A stretch of DNA of 64,000 nucleotides from Paracoccaceae bacterium (GTDB taxonomy: Bacteria > Pseudomonadota > Alphaproteobacteria > Rhodobacterales > Rhodobacteraceae), in the NCBI GenBank assembly GCA_024304985.1, contig JAMWZC010000003.1, positions 456,611-520,610 on the forward strand, given 5' to 3'. The first letter of the stretch is position 1. Each line of letters starts with the position of its first letter. Both the position numbers and the translations under genes were made by a program. Shown here piece by piece: positions 27,634 to 35,588 of this stretch. Below the pieces are notes generated by a model, which did no database searches, had not been told where the DNA came from, and worked only from the letters and a program-made list of their open reading frames with translations.

Positions 27634-28881
27634 TCACTTGATCCCGGCGGCGGCCAGACCGTTTTCGAAGTAGAAGGTCGAAAGGGTCGGATTGGCGTTC
27701 AGGTCGCAGACAAGCTGCGTATCCGCCGGAGGCTGCGCCTCGTAGCTTTCGACGATGTTGAACTCCTGATCCTGCAATTCGCCCAGCACGACGTTCTGGA
27801 TCGCGTGGTTGGTCTGCGGGTCGATGGTGATGGGGCCCGAGGGGCCGTTATAGGTCAGGCCCGACTTGAGCGCCGCCGTCACTTCGGCATGCTCGACGCT
27901 GCCAGCCAGTTTGACAGCCTCGGCCCAGAGCATCGCCCCCTCGTATGAGCGCACGGTCAGCTCGTTCATCGTGGCGCGGTTGGCCCCGAACTTGGCATCC
28001 ATGCGGGCGAGGAAAGCCTCGTTCTCGGCGTTCTTCACACCCTCGAAGTAGGAGTAGGCGGCCAGCAGACCGTTGCCCTCTTCGGCGGAGATCAGCTTGT
28101 GTTCGTTCCCGATGCCGAAGGTCGTGGAGGCAATCGGGATTTCCTTGTTCATGCCTGCCGCCGCATATTGGCGGTAGAAGGACACATGCGCGCCGCCCAC
28201 GAGGCCCGAGAACACGAGATCCGGCTTGGCCTGCTGGATCTTGTTGATGGTCGGGCCGAAGTTGGTGACGTCGAGCGGGAAGAATTCGATGGCCAGAGTC
28301 TCGCCGCCGTTTTCCTTGACGAAGCGTTCCACCCACTGGGCGATGATCTGGCCATAGTTGTAATCGGCCGCGATGATATAGGCCTTCTTGCCCCATTTGT
28401 TCATCGCGTAAGGCACGACCTTGGCCACGGTCTGTGCGGGTGTGGAGCCGGTGCAGACGTTGTTGAAGTCGCACACACCGCCTTCATACTGGGTGTTGTA
28501 GAAATAGAGCGTCTTGAAGCGGGCGAGCGTCGGCCGGATGGCTTCGCGGCTGGCCGAGGTGATGCCGCCATGCACGGTTGCGGCGCGGTCGCCTGCGGCG
28601 GCTTGGGTGGCGTATTGGGTGTAGAACTGGATGGTGGACTGCGCGTCATACATCTTCAGTTCCACCTCCTTGCCCAGAAGGCCGCCGGCGGCGTTGATGT
28701 CGTCGATGGCAAGGCTGGTGGCATCAGCCATTGCGGTGCCGTAGATATCAAGGCCCCCCGACAGGTCGAGGATCGAGGCGAAGATGATCTTGTCGCTGCC
28801 CTGCGCCCGCCCGATGATCGGGGCGGAAGACAGTGCCAGCGCGGAAGATCCGGCCAGAAAACTTCTACGCGAAAAAGTCAT
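27634..28881 (-). CDS. ABC transporter substrate-binding protein (AmiC/UrtA-like) with Tat signal
   Basis: A 415-residue type-I periplasmic binding protein of the amide/urea family: DLSGGLDIYG, ASREAIRPTLARFKTLYFYNTQYEGGVC and FGIGNEHKLI match AmiC/UrtA/FmdD-type proteins. The N-terminus (SRRSFLAGSSALAL) is a twin-arginine signal, so it is exported folded. Start 28881 has AGGAGA upstream. It heads the minus-strand transporter-amidase-ligase operon. Together with the two amidases this points to a short-chain amide, urea or related nitrogen solute. Confidence 0.88.
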   Translation of the reverse strand: MTFSRRSFLAGSSALALSSAPIIGRAQGSDKIIFASILDLSGGLDIYGTAMADATSLAIDDINAAGGLLGKEVELKMYDAQSTIQFYTQYATQAAAGDRAATVHGGITSASREAIRPTLARFKTLYFYNTQYEGGVCDFNNVCTGSTPAQTVAKVVPYAMNKWGKKAYIIAADYNYGQIIAQWVERFVKENGGETLAIEFFPLDVTNFGPTINKIQQAKPDLVFSGLVGGAHVSFYRQYAAAGMNKEIPIASTTFGIGNEHKLISAEEGNGLLAAYSYFEGVKNAENEAFLARMDAKFGANRATMNELTVRSYEGAMLWAEAVKLAGSVEHAEVTAALKSGLTYNGPSGPITIDPQTNHAIQNVVLGELQDQEFNIVESYEAQPPADTQLVCDLNANPTLSTFYFENGLAAAGIK

Positions 28882-28938
28882 GTCAGTCTCTCCTGTTGGG
28901 TTGTGACCTTTGCGGTGCCCTTGCGGGGCCAAGCCGCA

Positions 28939-30573
28939 TCAGTCCTTGGATTCGGACGTTTTGCCGTCCGTTTTCTTGGAACGGGATGCGCTGCTGCGGC
29001 GGTCCAGTTGTTCGGTCACGCCGCGCACGCCATCGCCGATATTCATGCCTACTTCCTCGCCCAGCCGCTGAACGGCGGGCAGTTGCAAGGCCATGGACAG
29101 CACACCATCGACAAGCTGGTTGACGGTGCCGCCATCATTGGCGGTGCCGCCCTCGCCACCGCTGCCACCTGCCCGGCCCATGCCGGTGATATGGTTGATG
29201 CGGATGCTTTCGATTTTCTCGGCCGGTTTGAGCATGCGTTCCACCACTTCGGGAAGGGTGCGGATGCGCGCCTCGTCGAGCTTCATGGCCATCAACTCGG
29301 TGCTCTGGCTGTTTTCGGCGATGATGACGGCGCTGCGGCCCTCGGCCTCGGCCAGAAGCTTGGCCTTCTGCGCCTCGGCGCGTTCCAGCATGGCTTTTGC
29401 CTCGGCCTCGGCCATGGCCAGCAGCGTGCCCACTTCGGACCGGACGCGGGTATCGTCCACCTCGGCCTGCTCGGCGGCACGGATCAGGGCCAGCACCTTT
29501 TCGCGGTCGGCGGCGGCCTGTTCGCGGATGGTGCGGACCTTCTCCTCGGCCTCGGCCCCGGCGGCGGTGGCGGCAATCGCCTCGGCCTCGGCATGGGCTT
29601 CCTCGACCCGCTTGGCGGCAAGGCGCACGGCGTTGTCCGTCCTGGCCAATGCGGTGGCCAGTTCGGCGGCCAGCGTCTGCTCGCGCAGTTCGCGGTCCTT
29701 GCTGATCTCGGTCAGGCGCACTTCGCGTTCGCGGGCGATGCGCGCTGCCTCGCGGCGCTTCTCGGAGGTGGCCTGCTCCTCGGCGGTTTCGGCCATGGAG
29801 CGGGAGCGGGCGATCTCGATCTCGCGCTGCTGGGTGATCATCGCCTCTTCTTCTTCGCGGCTGATGGTCAGTTTGCGCTTGGTGGCATCCAGCTGGCTTT
29901 GGCGGACTGCCACTTCGGCATCCGCCTCGATCACGGCGCGCTCTTTCTTGTTCACGGCAATGATTTCAGCCAGGCGGCGCATACCGAGTGCGTTGAAGGC
30001 GTTGTTTTCATCCAGCGCATGGAATGGCGTCTGGTCGATCCGCGTCAGCGAGACGGATTCCAGCAAAAGGCCGTTCTGTGCCAGATTGTCGGTCAGCACG
30101 TCCGAGACTTCGCGCGCATAGCCCGCGCGGTTGTCCTGCAATTCATCCATGGTGTAACGCGCGGCGACGGACAGCATGGCATCGACCAGCTTGCCCTCAA
30201 GCGTTTCGGCCAGATCGGCAGAGCGGAAGGATTTGCCCGCCAAAGCCTGCGCCGCCGTGGCGACGCCTTCGGCTGTGGCCCGCACACGCACATAGAATTC
30301 CGCCCCCACATCGACGCGCAGACGATCCTTGGTGATGATGGATTTCGGCCCCAGCCGTTCGATTTCCAGCTTGGTGGTCCGCATGTTCACTTCGGAGACC
30401 TTGTGCAGGAAGGGCAGCGCGATGCAGCCCCCGTCCAGCACGACCCGCTGGCCCCCGGCACCCGTCCGCACGAGACTGACCTCACGCGTGGCTTTGCGGT
30501 AATACCTGTTCAGGAAAAGAATGATCAGAATGACGACGACAAGAAGGATGACCAGACTGACGAACACCGTCAT
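28939..30573 (-). CDS. SPFH/flotillin-like membrane protein
   Basis: A 544-residue protein with one N-terminal transmembrane helix (VFVSLVILLVVVILIILFLN), an SPFH/band-7 domain (about residues 30-220) and a long Ala/Glu-rich coiled coil (about 220-430), the flotillin (YqiK/FloT) layout. Such proteins form large membrane scaffolds. The start at 30573 is preferred because GGGAG lies 8 bases upstream; an in-frame GTG nine bases earlier is less likely. No NfeD partner lies next to it. It ends 57 bases before the transporter operon start on the same strand, so read-through is possible. Confidence 0.88.
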   Translation of the reverse strand: MTVFVSLVILLVVVILIILFLNRYYRKATREVSLVRTGAGGQRVVLDGGCIALPFLHKVSEVNMRTTKLEIERLGPKSIITKDRLRVDVGAEFYVRVRATAEGVATAAQALAGKSFRSADLAETLEGKLVDAMLSVAARYTMDELQDNRAGYAREVSDVLTDNLAQNGLLLESVSLTRIDQTPFHALDENNAFNALGMRRLAEIIAVNKKERAVIEADAEVAVRQSQLDATKRKLTISREEEEAMITQQREIEIARSRSMAETAEEQATSEKRREAARIAREREVRLTEISKDRELREQTLAAELATALARTDNAVRLAAKRVEEAHAEAEAIAATAAGAEAEEKVRTIREQAAADREKVLALIRAAEQAEVDDTRVRSEVGTLLAMAEAEAKAMLERAEAQKAKLLAEAEGRSAVIIAENSQSTELMAMKLDEARIRTLPEVVERMLKPAEKIESIRINHITGMGRAGGSGGEGGTANDGGTVNQLVDGVLSMALQLPAVQRLGEEVGMNIGDGVRGVTEQLDRRSSASRSKKTDGKTSESKD

Positions 30574-30655
30574 CGCGCGCACTCCCGTTGAAGCGGCTCC
30601 TTCGGTCTGCGTGACCGTAGAGCGCTGTTATATCGGCGAACATGTCACCGGATTT

Positions 30656-30669
30656 CGAACAACTGTTCG
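30656..30669. promoter_or_regulatory. Short palindrome upstream of the flotillin-like gene
   Basis: CGAACA (30656-30661) and TGTTCG (30664-30669) form a 6-base inverted repeat with a 2-base centre, 83 bases upstream of the flotillin-like start at 30573. It could be an operator; no regulator can be assigned. The spacer 30574-30854 otherwise holds no gene. Confidence 0.3.
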
Positions 30670-30854
30670 CTTTTATTGACCCAGCGTAAGCGGTGCTTTG
30701 AAATTCTGTCAATCACCTTGTGTGAGGGGCTTAAGTCCAGACGGCAAGGATGCGTGATGCCAGTTCGCGGGGCCTTTTTTCACTGCCACGCATTTACGCA
30801 ACGCCCGGTGGCAATGGCACGGATCAGGGCACGTTTTGTATCGCTTGCGGTTGA

Positions 30855-31511
30855 TCAGACCTGCGCGGCAGACCATGCGGTTTCCAGTCCGATGCGCAGC
30901 CCGGTGACCATGTCATCAAGGTGCATCGAGGCGAAATCCGCCCTCTGATGCTGTTCGACCTGCGCGTCATGGGCGATCTGGTCCAGCAGATCAGCCACTT
31001 GCGCGGGCAGATAGGGCAGGTGGATGAAACCTGCCCGCGTTTCGGGGTGATGGAGTGCACAATGATTGAGCACAGTGTAGAGCGTGGCATTGCACAGATA
31101 GGTGCCCGCGCTGCCGGACTGGCGGCATGGCAGGCCGCTGGCGCGAATCGCTGCCTGCATCGCATCGGCGGGCAAGGTGGAGAGATAGCCGTCCGGGCCG
31201 CCATCCAGAACGCGGCCATTCTGTCGATGGCCCATGTTGTCGGGCAGTTCGAACCACGACCAGTTGGCGGCCATGCGTTCGATCCGCAGCATCGCCTCGC
31301 CCGGCCAGAGGCCCAGCGAGACGATCACCTGCGGGCGCAGATCGTCGATCAGTGCGGGCAATTGGCGGCGCATGCCTTGGAAATCGACAGGCAGGACATG
31401 ACCCCGCACCATTGCGCCGCCGATGCGGACGCCATCCAGCGCGCGGCTGACCAGTTCCGACGGATTGGCGCTGCGGCCGCCATAGCCCTGAAATCCTGTG
31501 ACCAGGATCAT
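30855..31511 (-). CDS. pcp: Pyroglutamyl-peptidase I (pyrrolidone-carboxylate peptidase)
   Basis: A 218-residue cytosolic cysteine peptidase of family C15 that removes N-terminal pyroglutamate. The family blocks are TGFQGYGGRSANPSE, a glutamate-containing IERMAANW segment, the nucleophile Cys in SAGTYLCN, and the general-base His in GFIHLPYLP. The length matches the family. It lies between the flotillin-like gene and the glycosidase-like gene, with unrelated neighbours and no clear operon partner. Confidence 0.88.
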   Translation of the reverse strand: MILVTGFQGYGGRSANPSELVSRALDGVRIGGAMVRGHVLPVDFQGMRRQLPALIDDLRPQVIVSLGLWPGEAMLRIERMAANWSWFELPDNMGHRQNGRVLDGGPDGYLSTLPADAMQAAIRASGLPCRQSGSAGTYLCNATLYTVLNHCALHHPETRAGFIHLPYLPAQVADLLDQIAHDAQVEQHQRADFASMHLDDMVTGLRIGLETAWSAAQV

Positions 31512-31633
31512 GTCCGAACCCTTCTGCCCCGCGGTGGCCTGCGGCCAACCGATCCCCGGGCAGATTGCCGCTGCGGCGGCGAAAAGTCACCACCGGAAAC
31601 GCTGGCAGGGTTTGGCGTATTGACCCGGCCCGA

Positions 31634-33409
31634 TCAGAAGCCACCCGCCACCATCAGAAGCGGCAGCAGCAGGCCGAACATCAGCATGTCGGCGCTGAAG
31701 CCCAGATCATCGTTGCCATCGTCTTCCGGCATGTCCTCGGCCCGCTGGGCGTCCAGTTCCTCTTGCCGAGCGGCGATCTCTTCCAATGAGGGGCCGCCTG
31801 TGAACCAGAAAGCCTCGTCCACAGCAGCGACCTTGGCGACGGCCGGCGGCATCATGCTGACCGCCCCCATCGCATCACCAGTATCGCCCTCGCCCAGCGC
31901 GGCCATCAGATCGGGCGAGAAATCGGCCCCGTCGAAGGTGACTTGCAGGATCTCGCGCGGGGCGAGGGTGACGGACACGAAGCCGTTGTCATAATGCGAC
32001 TCCGGGTCGAGTTCGGTCAGAACCGGAGTGGCGGTGTTGCTGCCCACAAGATCCCCCGGGGCCACGCCCAGTTTCGTCATGGTGATCGAGTCAAAGCCGG
32101 TGACGAGGGAACTGATGTCCACTGTCGTTTCATGCGTTTCGTCAGGGTTGGTGGATTGCAGATAAAGCACCATCTGTTCGTTCCCTGCAAAGACATGCGC
32201 TTCGGCATTTTCCAGCGCCAGTTCGCTTTGCTGCCTGTTCGCGCCGTTCAGAACAACGGCGCGCGTGCCCGGCAGGGCCTCGGACATCATGCGGAAGAAG
32301 GCGCCGCCCACAGTCTCGTCCGGGTTGCCTTCATCCCCCATCAGATTGGAATTGCTGCCTTGCTGCACCGCCCAGACATAGGCGGCCGAGACATCGTGAA
32401 GGCCCATCGCCTCGACCAGATCCAGCATCTCGCCGGCTTGGACCAGACCGAAATCCGTCTCGGCGTCACGACCGGGCGAGCGCACGTTCCATTCGGTGAT
32501 GACGGGCTTCACGTCATTGAACCCCTCGTCCCAGAACGTGTCGATCAGGCGCAATTCGAACGTATGGCTTGAGGTTTCGAATTCGCCCTTGGAATAGACA
32601 TGCGCGATCACGCCATCGACGGCTGCGCGTTCTTCGGGCAGATCGAACTCGCGCACGATCAGCAGATTGGCGATCTTGGACCAGGCGACGGTGCCGTTGG
32701 AATAGATGAAGCCATCGTCCAGCGGCAGGTCATATTCCGCGCTGAACTGATCCAGCTGGTCCTGCGCTGTCCCACTGTAGCGCCCGTCCAGCGCGGCGTA
32801 GCCATTGTCCAGACCGACCTGCACATTGACCGTCGTCTCGGCGAAGCGGGTGTCGAAATCGGGATGGGTGGTCAACTCCTCTTTCACGATCCGGGCCATG
32901 GCGCTGGCTACGCGCCCGTATTCGACCGAGGTCATTTCGCCGCTGTCCCAGTATTCATTGCCGATCTCGAACCCCGCGATCCGGGGCGCGCCGTAGAAGC
33001 CGTCCAGCGTGTCGCGCAGGAAATCGCGCAGCGTGTCTTCGTCAATGGCGGCGAAACGGTCGCCATTGGCATCCGCTTGCTGGCTGAGCTGTGTGCGGGT
33101 CGGCAGCACGATCATGACCGAACGGTCAGTGTCGGCGGCAAAAGCCATGAATTCGGAATAGGGCAGCAGCGGCTGATCGGCCCCGGTGATGTAATGCTCG
33201 GCCATCAGACGGTCAGGATCGGCAAGGTCGAAATAGCGTTCTGTCAATGATCCGCCCGGATAGCGGATGGTGCCGACGCCAAGATGATCGACGGCTTCGT
33301 CAAAGGTGCCGTCCTCACCCAGCTTGTCGCGGGTGGCGAGGATATTGGCTCCGAAGTGATCGGCGGAATAGGTTTGCTCATAGGCAGTCTTGATGGCAAG
33401 GCGGGTCAT
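31634..33409 (-). CDS. Clan GH-A-like glycosidase of unassigned family, with hydrophobic C-terminal tail
   Basis: A 591-residue protein. TIRYPGGSLTERYFD near residue 50, FEIGNEYW (Glu152) and VITEWNVRSPG (Glu306) fit the acid/base and nucleophile carboxylates of retaining clan GH-A barrels such as GH39, GH51 and GH79; the 154-residue spacing suits that fold. A beta-rich accessory region follows (about 390-500). There is no N-terminal signal peptide, yet the last ~17 residues are strongly hydrophobic (MLMFGLLLPLLMVAGGF) after an acidic linker. This suggests type I secretion or a tail anchor. Start 33409 has GAGG upstream. I cannot assign it to a numbered GH family. Confidence 0.65.
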   Translation of the reverse strand: MTRLAIKTAYEQTYSADHFGANILATRDKLGEDGTFDEAVDHLGVGTIRYPGGSLTERYFDLADPDRLMAEHYITGADQPLLPYSEFMAFAADTDRSVMIVLPTRTQLSQQADANGDRFAAIDEDTLRDFLRDTLDGFYGAPRIAGFEIGNEYWDSGEMTSVEYGRVASAMARIVKEELTTHPDFDTRFAETTVNVQVGLDNGYAALDGRYSGTAQDQLDQFSAEYDLPLDDGFIYSNGTVAWSKIANLLIVREFDLPEERAAVDGVIAHVYSKGEFETSSHTFELRLIDTFWDEGFNDVKPVITEWNVRSPGRDAETDFGLVQAGEMLDLVEAMGLHDVSAAYVWAVQQGSNSNLMGDEGNPDETVGGAFFRMMSEALPGTRAVVLNGANRQQSELALENAEAHVFAGNEQMVLYLQSTNPDETHETTVDISSLVTGFDSITMTKLGVAPGDLVGSNTATPVLTELDPESHYDNGFVSVTLAPREILQVTFDGADFSPDLMAALGEGDTGDAMGAVSMMPPAVAKVAAVDEAFWFTGGPSLEEIAARQEELDAQRAEDMPEDDGNDDLGFSADMLMFGLLLPLLMVAGGF

Positions 33410-33627
33410 GGTCGGGCCTCGGGCGTGGCGGATTACACGTCCGAGGCTTTGCAGATTATGTGCCTTAACCAATTTTCACGACGGCACGTTGGTATTGCGC
33501 GCCTTGCCATGCGGCAGGGTGGCCCGACTTTCGGATGGGTCCTGTCGCCACATGGTCGTGACGGCGCGGCAGATGGGATCACGGCGCGCCGGATGGCACG
33601 GGAAACCGCGCGCGGTCGGGGCTGTGG

Positions 33628-34608
33628 TCAGCTGCGGATCCGGGCTGCCCTGATGCGGCTGGGTGCGGTGCCGAACCGGCGGCGGAAGGCGCGGGAAAAG
33701 CCGGTGGGATCGACAAAGCCACAGCGCAGCGCCACTTCACGCAGGCTGTGGCGGGTGTCGGTGATCATGCGCCGCGCGGTTTGCAGGCGCAGGTCCAGAT
33801 AGGCGGCAGCAGGCCCCTGCCCCAGCGTGTCGCGGAACAACTGCTCCATGCGGCGCAGGCCCAGACCTTGGGCGCGGGCGATGGCCTCAAGCGGCAGGGG
33901 ATCTTCCAGATGGGCGTTCATCATGGCAAGGGCGGCGGCAAGGCGCGGGTCATCGGCCATGGGCAACATGCCGGGCCGTTGCGGGCGGGTGCCATCGGTC
34001 TGCGCCTCGTATTGGAACGATGCGGCCACCTGCCCCGCAACAGCCGCGCCGCAGCGCGCACCGATCAGGTGCAGCATCAGATCGGCGGCCGGAGCCGCCC
34101 CGCCGGCGGTGAAACGGTTGCGCGACAGAACGAAACGGTCCGGCACCACATCGACGCGGGGATGGGCAGTGGCGAAATCCTCAAGATCCTCCCAATGGAC
34201 GGTGGCGCGGTGCCCGTCCAGCAATCCGGCGCGGGCCAGCACCCAAGGCCCCGCATCGACCGCCCCGATGGCGCGAAAGCGCGGAGCCATCCGGCGCAGC
34301 CCGGCGATCAGGGGGCGGGTCGCGATCTCGGACTGGTTGTAGCCTGCAACGACGATCAGCACATCGGCGCCTTCTGCTGCGGCAAGCGCGCCCAGTGCGG
34401 GCAGTTCGATCCCGCAGGTCAGGGATACCGCTGCCCCGTCGGGAGACACCACACGCCAGCGAAACCCCTCGCGCCCCAGATGGCGGTTGGCGTTGCGCAG
34501 CGGGTCCAGCACTGACGCAACCTCAAGGATCGAGGCGCGAGGCAGGACCAGCACCGCGATTTCGAGCGGGTCGTCAGAGGCCGTGAAGATCGTTTCTGTA
34601 AATGCCAT
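33628..34608 (-). CDS. GlxA/CdhR-like AraC family regulator of carnitine catabolism
   Basis: A 326-residue regulator with an N-terminal DJ-1/PfpI (GATase1-like) domain (about 1-190) and a C-terminal AraC helix-turn-helix (LPLEAIARAQGLGLRRMEQLF, then SLREVALRCGFVDPTGFSRAFRRRFG). This architecture is that of CdhR and GbdR, activators of carnitine and glycine betaine catabolism in Pseudomonas. It is divergent from the cdhC gene at 34680, as expected for its regulator. The start at 34608 or 34614 is uncertain because neither has a good ribosome site. Confidence 0.8.
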   Translation of the reverse strand: MAFTETIFTASDDPLEIAVLVLPRASILEVASVLDPLRNANRHLGREGFRWRVVSPDGAAVSLTCGIELPALGALAAAEGADVLIVVAGYNQSEIATRPLIAGLRRMAPRFRAIGAVDAGPWVLARAGLLDGHRATVHWEDLEDFATAHPRVDVVPDRFVLSRNRFTAGGAAPAADLMLHLIGARCGAAVAGQVAASFQYEAQTDGTRPQRPGMLPMADDPRLAAALAMMNAHLEDPLPLEAIARAQGLGLRRMEQLFRDTLGQGPAAAYLDLRLQTARRMITDTRHSLREVALRCGFVDPTGFSRAFRRRFGTAPSRIRAARIRS

Positions 34609-34624
34609 TTCCATTTCGTAAATC

Positions 34625-34636
34625 GCCAAGAGTGGC
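34625..34636. promoter_or_regulatory. Candidate operator between cdhR-like and cdhC genes
   Basis: GCCA-AGAG-TGGC is a perfect 4-base inverted repeat in the 71-base spacer between the divergent regulator and cdhC. It is short and could be chance; position is its main support. Confidence 0.25.
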
Positions 34637-34679
34637 CATGCAAGCCTGATAGCCTGATCCCGACCAAGGGAGGGTTTCC

Positions 34680-35588
34680 ATGCCATTGACCATGAACCGA
34701 GAGGTTTTCATCACCTGCGCCGTGACCGGATCGGGCGGCACACAGGACATGTCGCCCCATGTGCCTCGCTCGCCCGAGGCCATCGCCGCCTCTGCCATCG
34801 ACGCGGCCAAGGCGGGTGCTGCGGTGGTGCATTGCCATGTGCGCGACCCTGAAACCGGCGCGCCCGCGCGTGATCCCGCGCTTTACCGCGAGGTGACCGA
34901 GCGGATCCGCGATGCGCAGGTCGATGTGGTGCTGAACCTGACGGCGGGCATGGGCGGCGACCTGATGTTCGACGGGACCGAGGCCATGAACCGCATGTCG
35001 CAGCGCTCTGACATGGCGGGGGCCACGGAACGTGTGCAGCACGTCGCGGAATGCCGCCCCGAAATCTGCACGCTGGATTGCGGCACGATGAATTTCGCCG
35101 AGGCCGACTATGTCATGGTCAACACGCCCGGCATGCTGCGCGACATGGCGCGGCGCATGACCGACGCAGGTGTGCGGATCGAGATCGAAGCCTTTGACAC
35201 CGGCCATCTGTGGTTCGCCAAGAAGCTGGTCGAGGAGGGCGTGATCCCCGCTCCGGTTCTGGTGCAGCTGTGCATGGGCGTGCCATGGGGCGCGCCGGAT
35301 GATCTGAACACCTTCATTGCGATGGTGAACAATGTGCCGAAGGATTGGCACTGGTCAGCCTTTTCCATCGGGCGCAACGAGATGCCTTATGTCGCGGCCT
35401 CGGTCCTTGCGGGGGGCAATGTGCGCGTGGGGCTGGAAGACAATCTCTATCTCGAAAAGGGCGTGCTGGCCACCAATGCGCAGCTGGTAGAACGCGCCGT
35501 CAGCATCATCGAGAATATGGGCGCGCGGGTGATCGGACCCGATGCCGTGCGGCAACGCCTGCAACTGGACAAGAGGGCGCCGCTATGA
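34680..35588 (+). CDS. cdhC: BKACE-family 3-dehydrocarnitine cleavage enzyme
   Basis: A 302-residue beta-keto acid cleavage enzyme (DUF849/BKACE). VVHCHVRDPETG holds the zinc-binding His pair, and LDCGTMNF and GHLWFAKKLVEEG are family blocks. In carnitine degradation CdhC condenses 3-dehydrocarnitine with acetyl-CoA and splits it to acetoacetate and betainyl-CoA. GGGAGGG lies just upstream of the start. Its stop overlaps the start of the carnitine dehydrogenase fusion (ATGA, 35585-35588). The context of a CdhR-like regulator, dehydrogenase-thioesterase and CaiD makes the carnitine role very likely. Confidence 0.85.
   Translation: MPLTMNREVFITCAVTGSGGTQDMSPHVPRSPEAIAASAIDAAKAGAAVVHCHVRDPETGAPARDPALYREVTERIRDAQVDVVLNLTAGMGGDLMFDGTEAMNRMSQRSDMAGATERVQHVAECRPEICTLDCGTMNFAEADYVMVNTPGMLRDMARRMTDAGVRIEIEAFDTGHLWFAKKLVEEGVIPAPVLVQLCMGVPWGAPDDLNTFIAMVNNVPKDWHWSAFSIGRNEMPYVAASVLAGGNVRVGLEDNLYLEKGVLATNAQLVERAVSIIENMGARVIGPDAVRQRLQLDKRAPL

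Noticed and set aside
28099-30591. An 830-codon plus-strand frame opposite the flotillin-like and binding-protein genes
   Set aside because: It is antisense to two well-recognised genes and has a Gly/His/Leu-rich composition with no domain.
30638-30669. LexA-like GAAC/GTTC repeats
   Set aside because: The alphaproteobacterial GTTC-N7-GTTC spacing is not met; only a simple palindrome remains.
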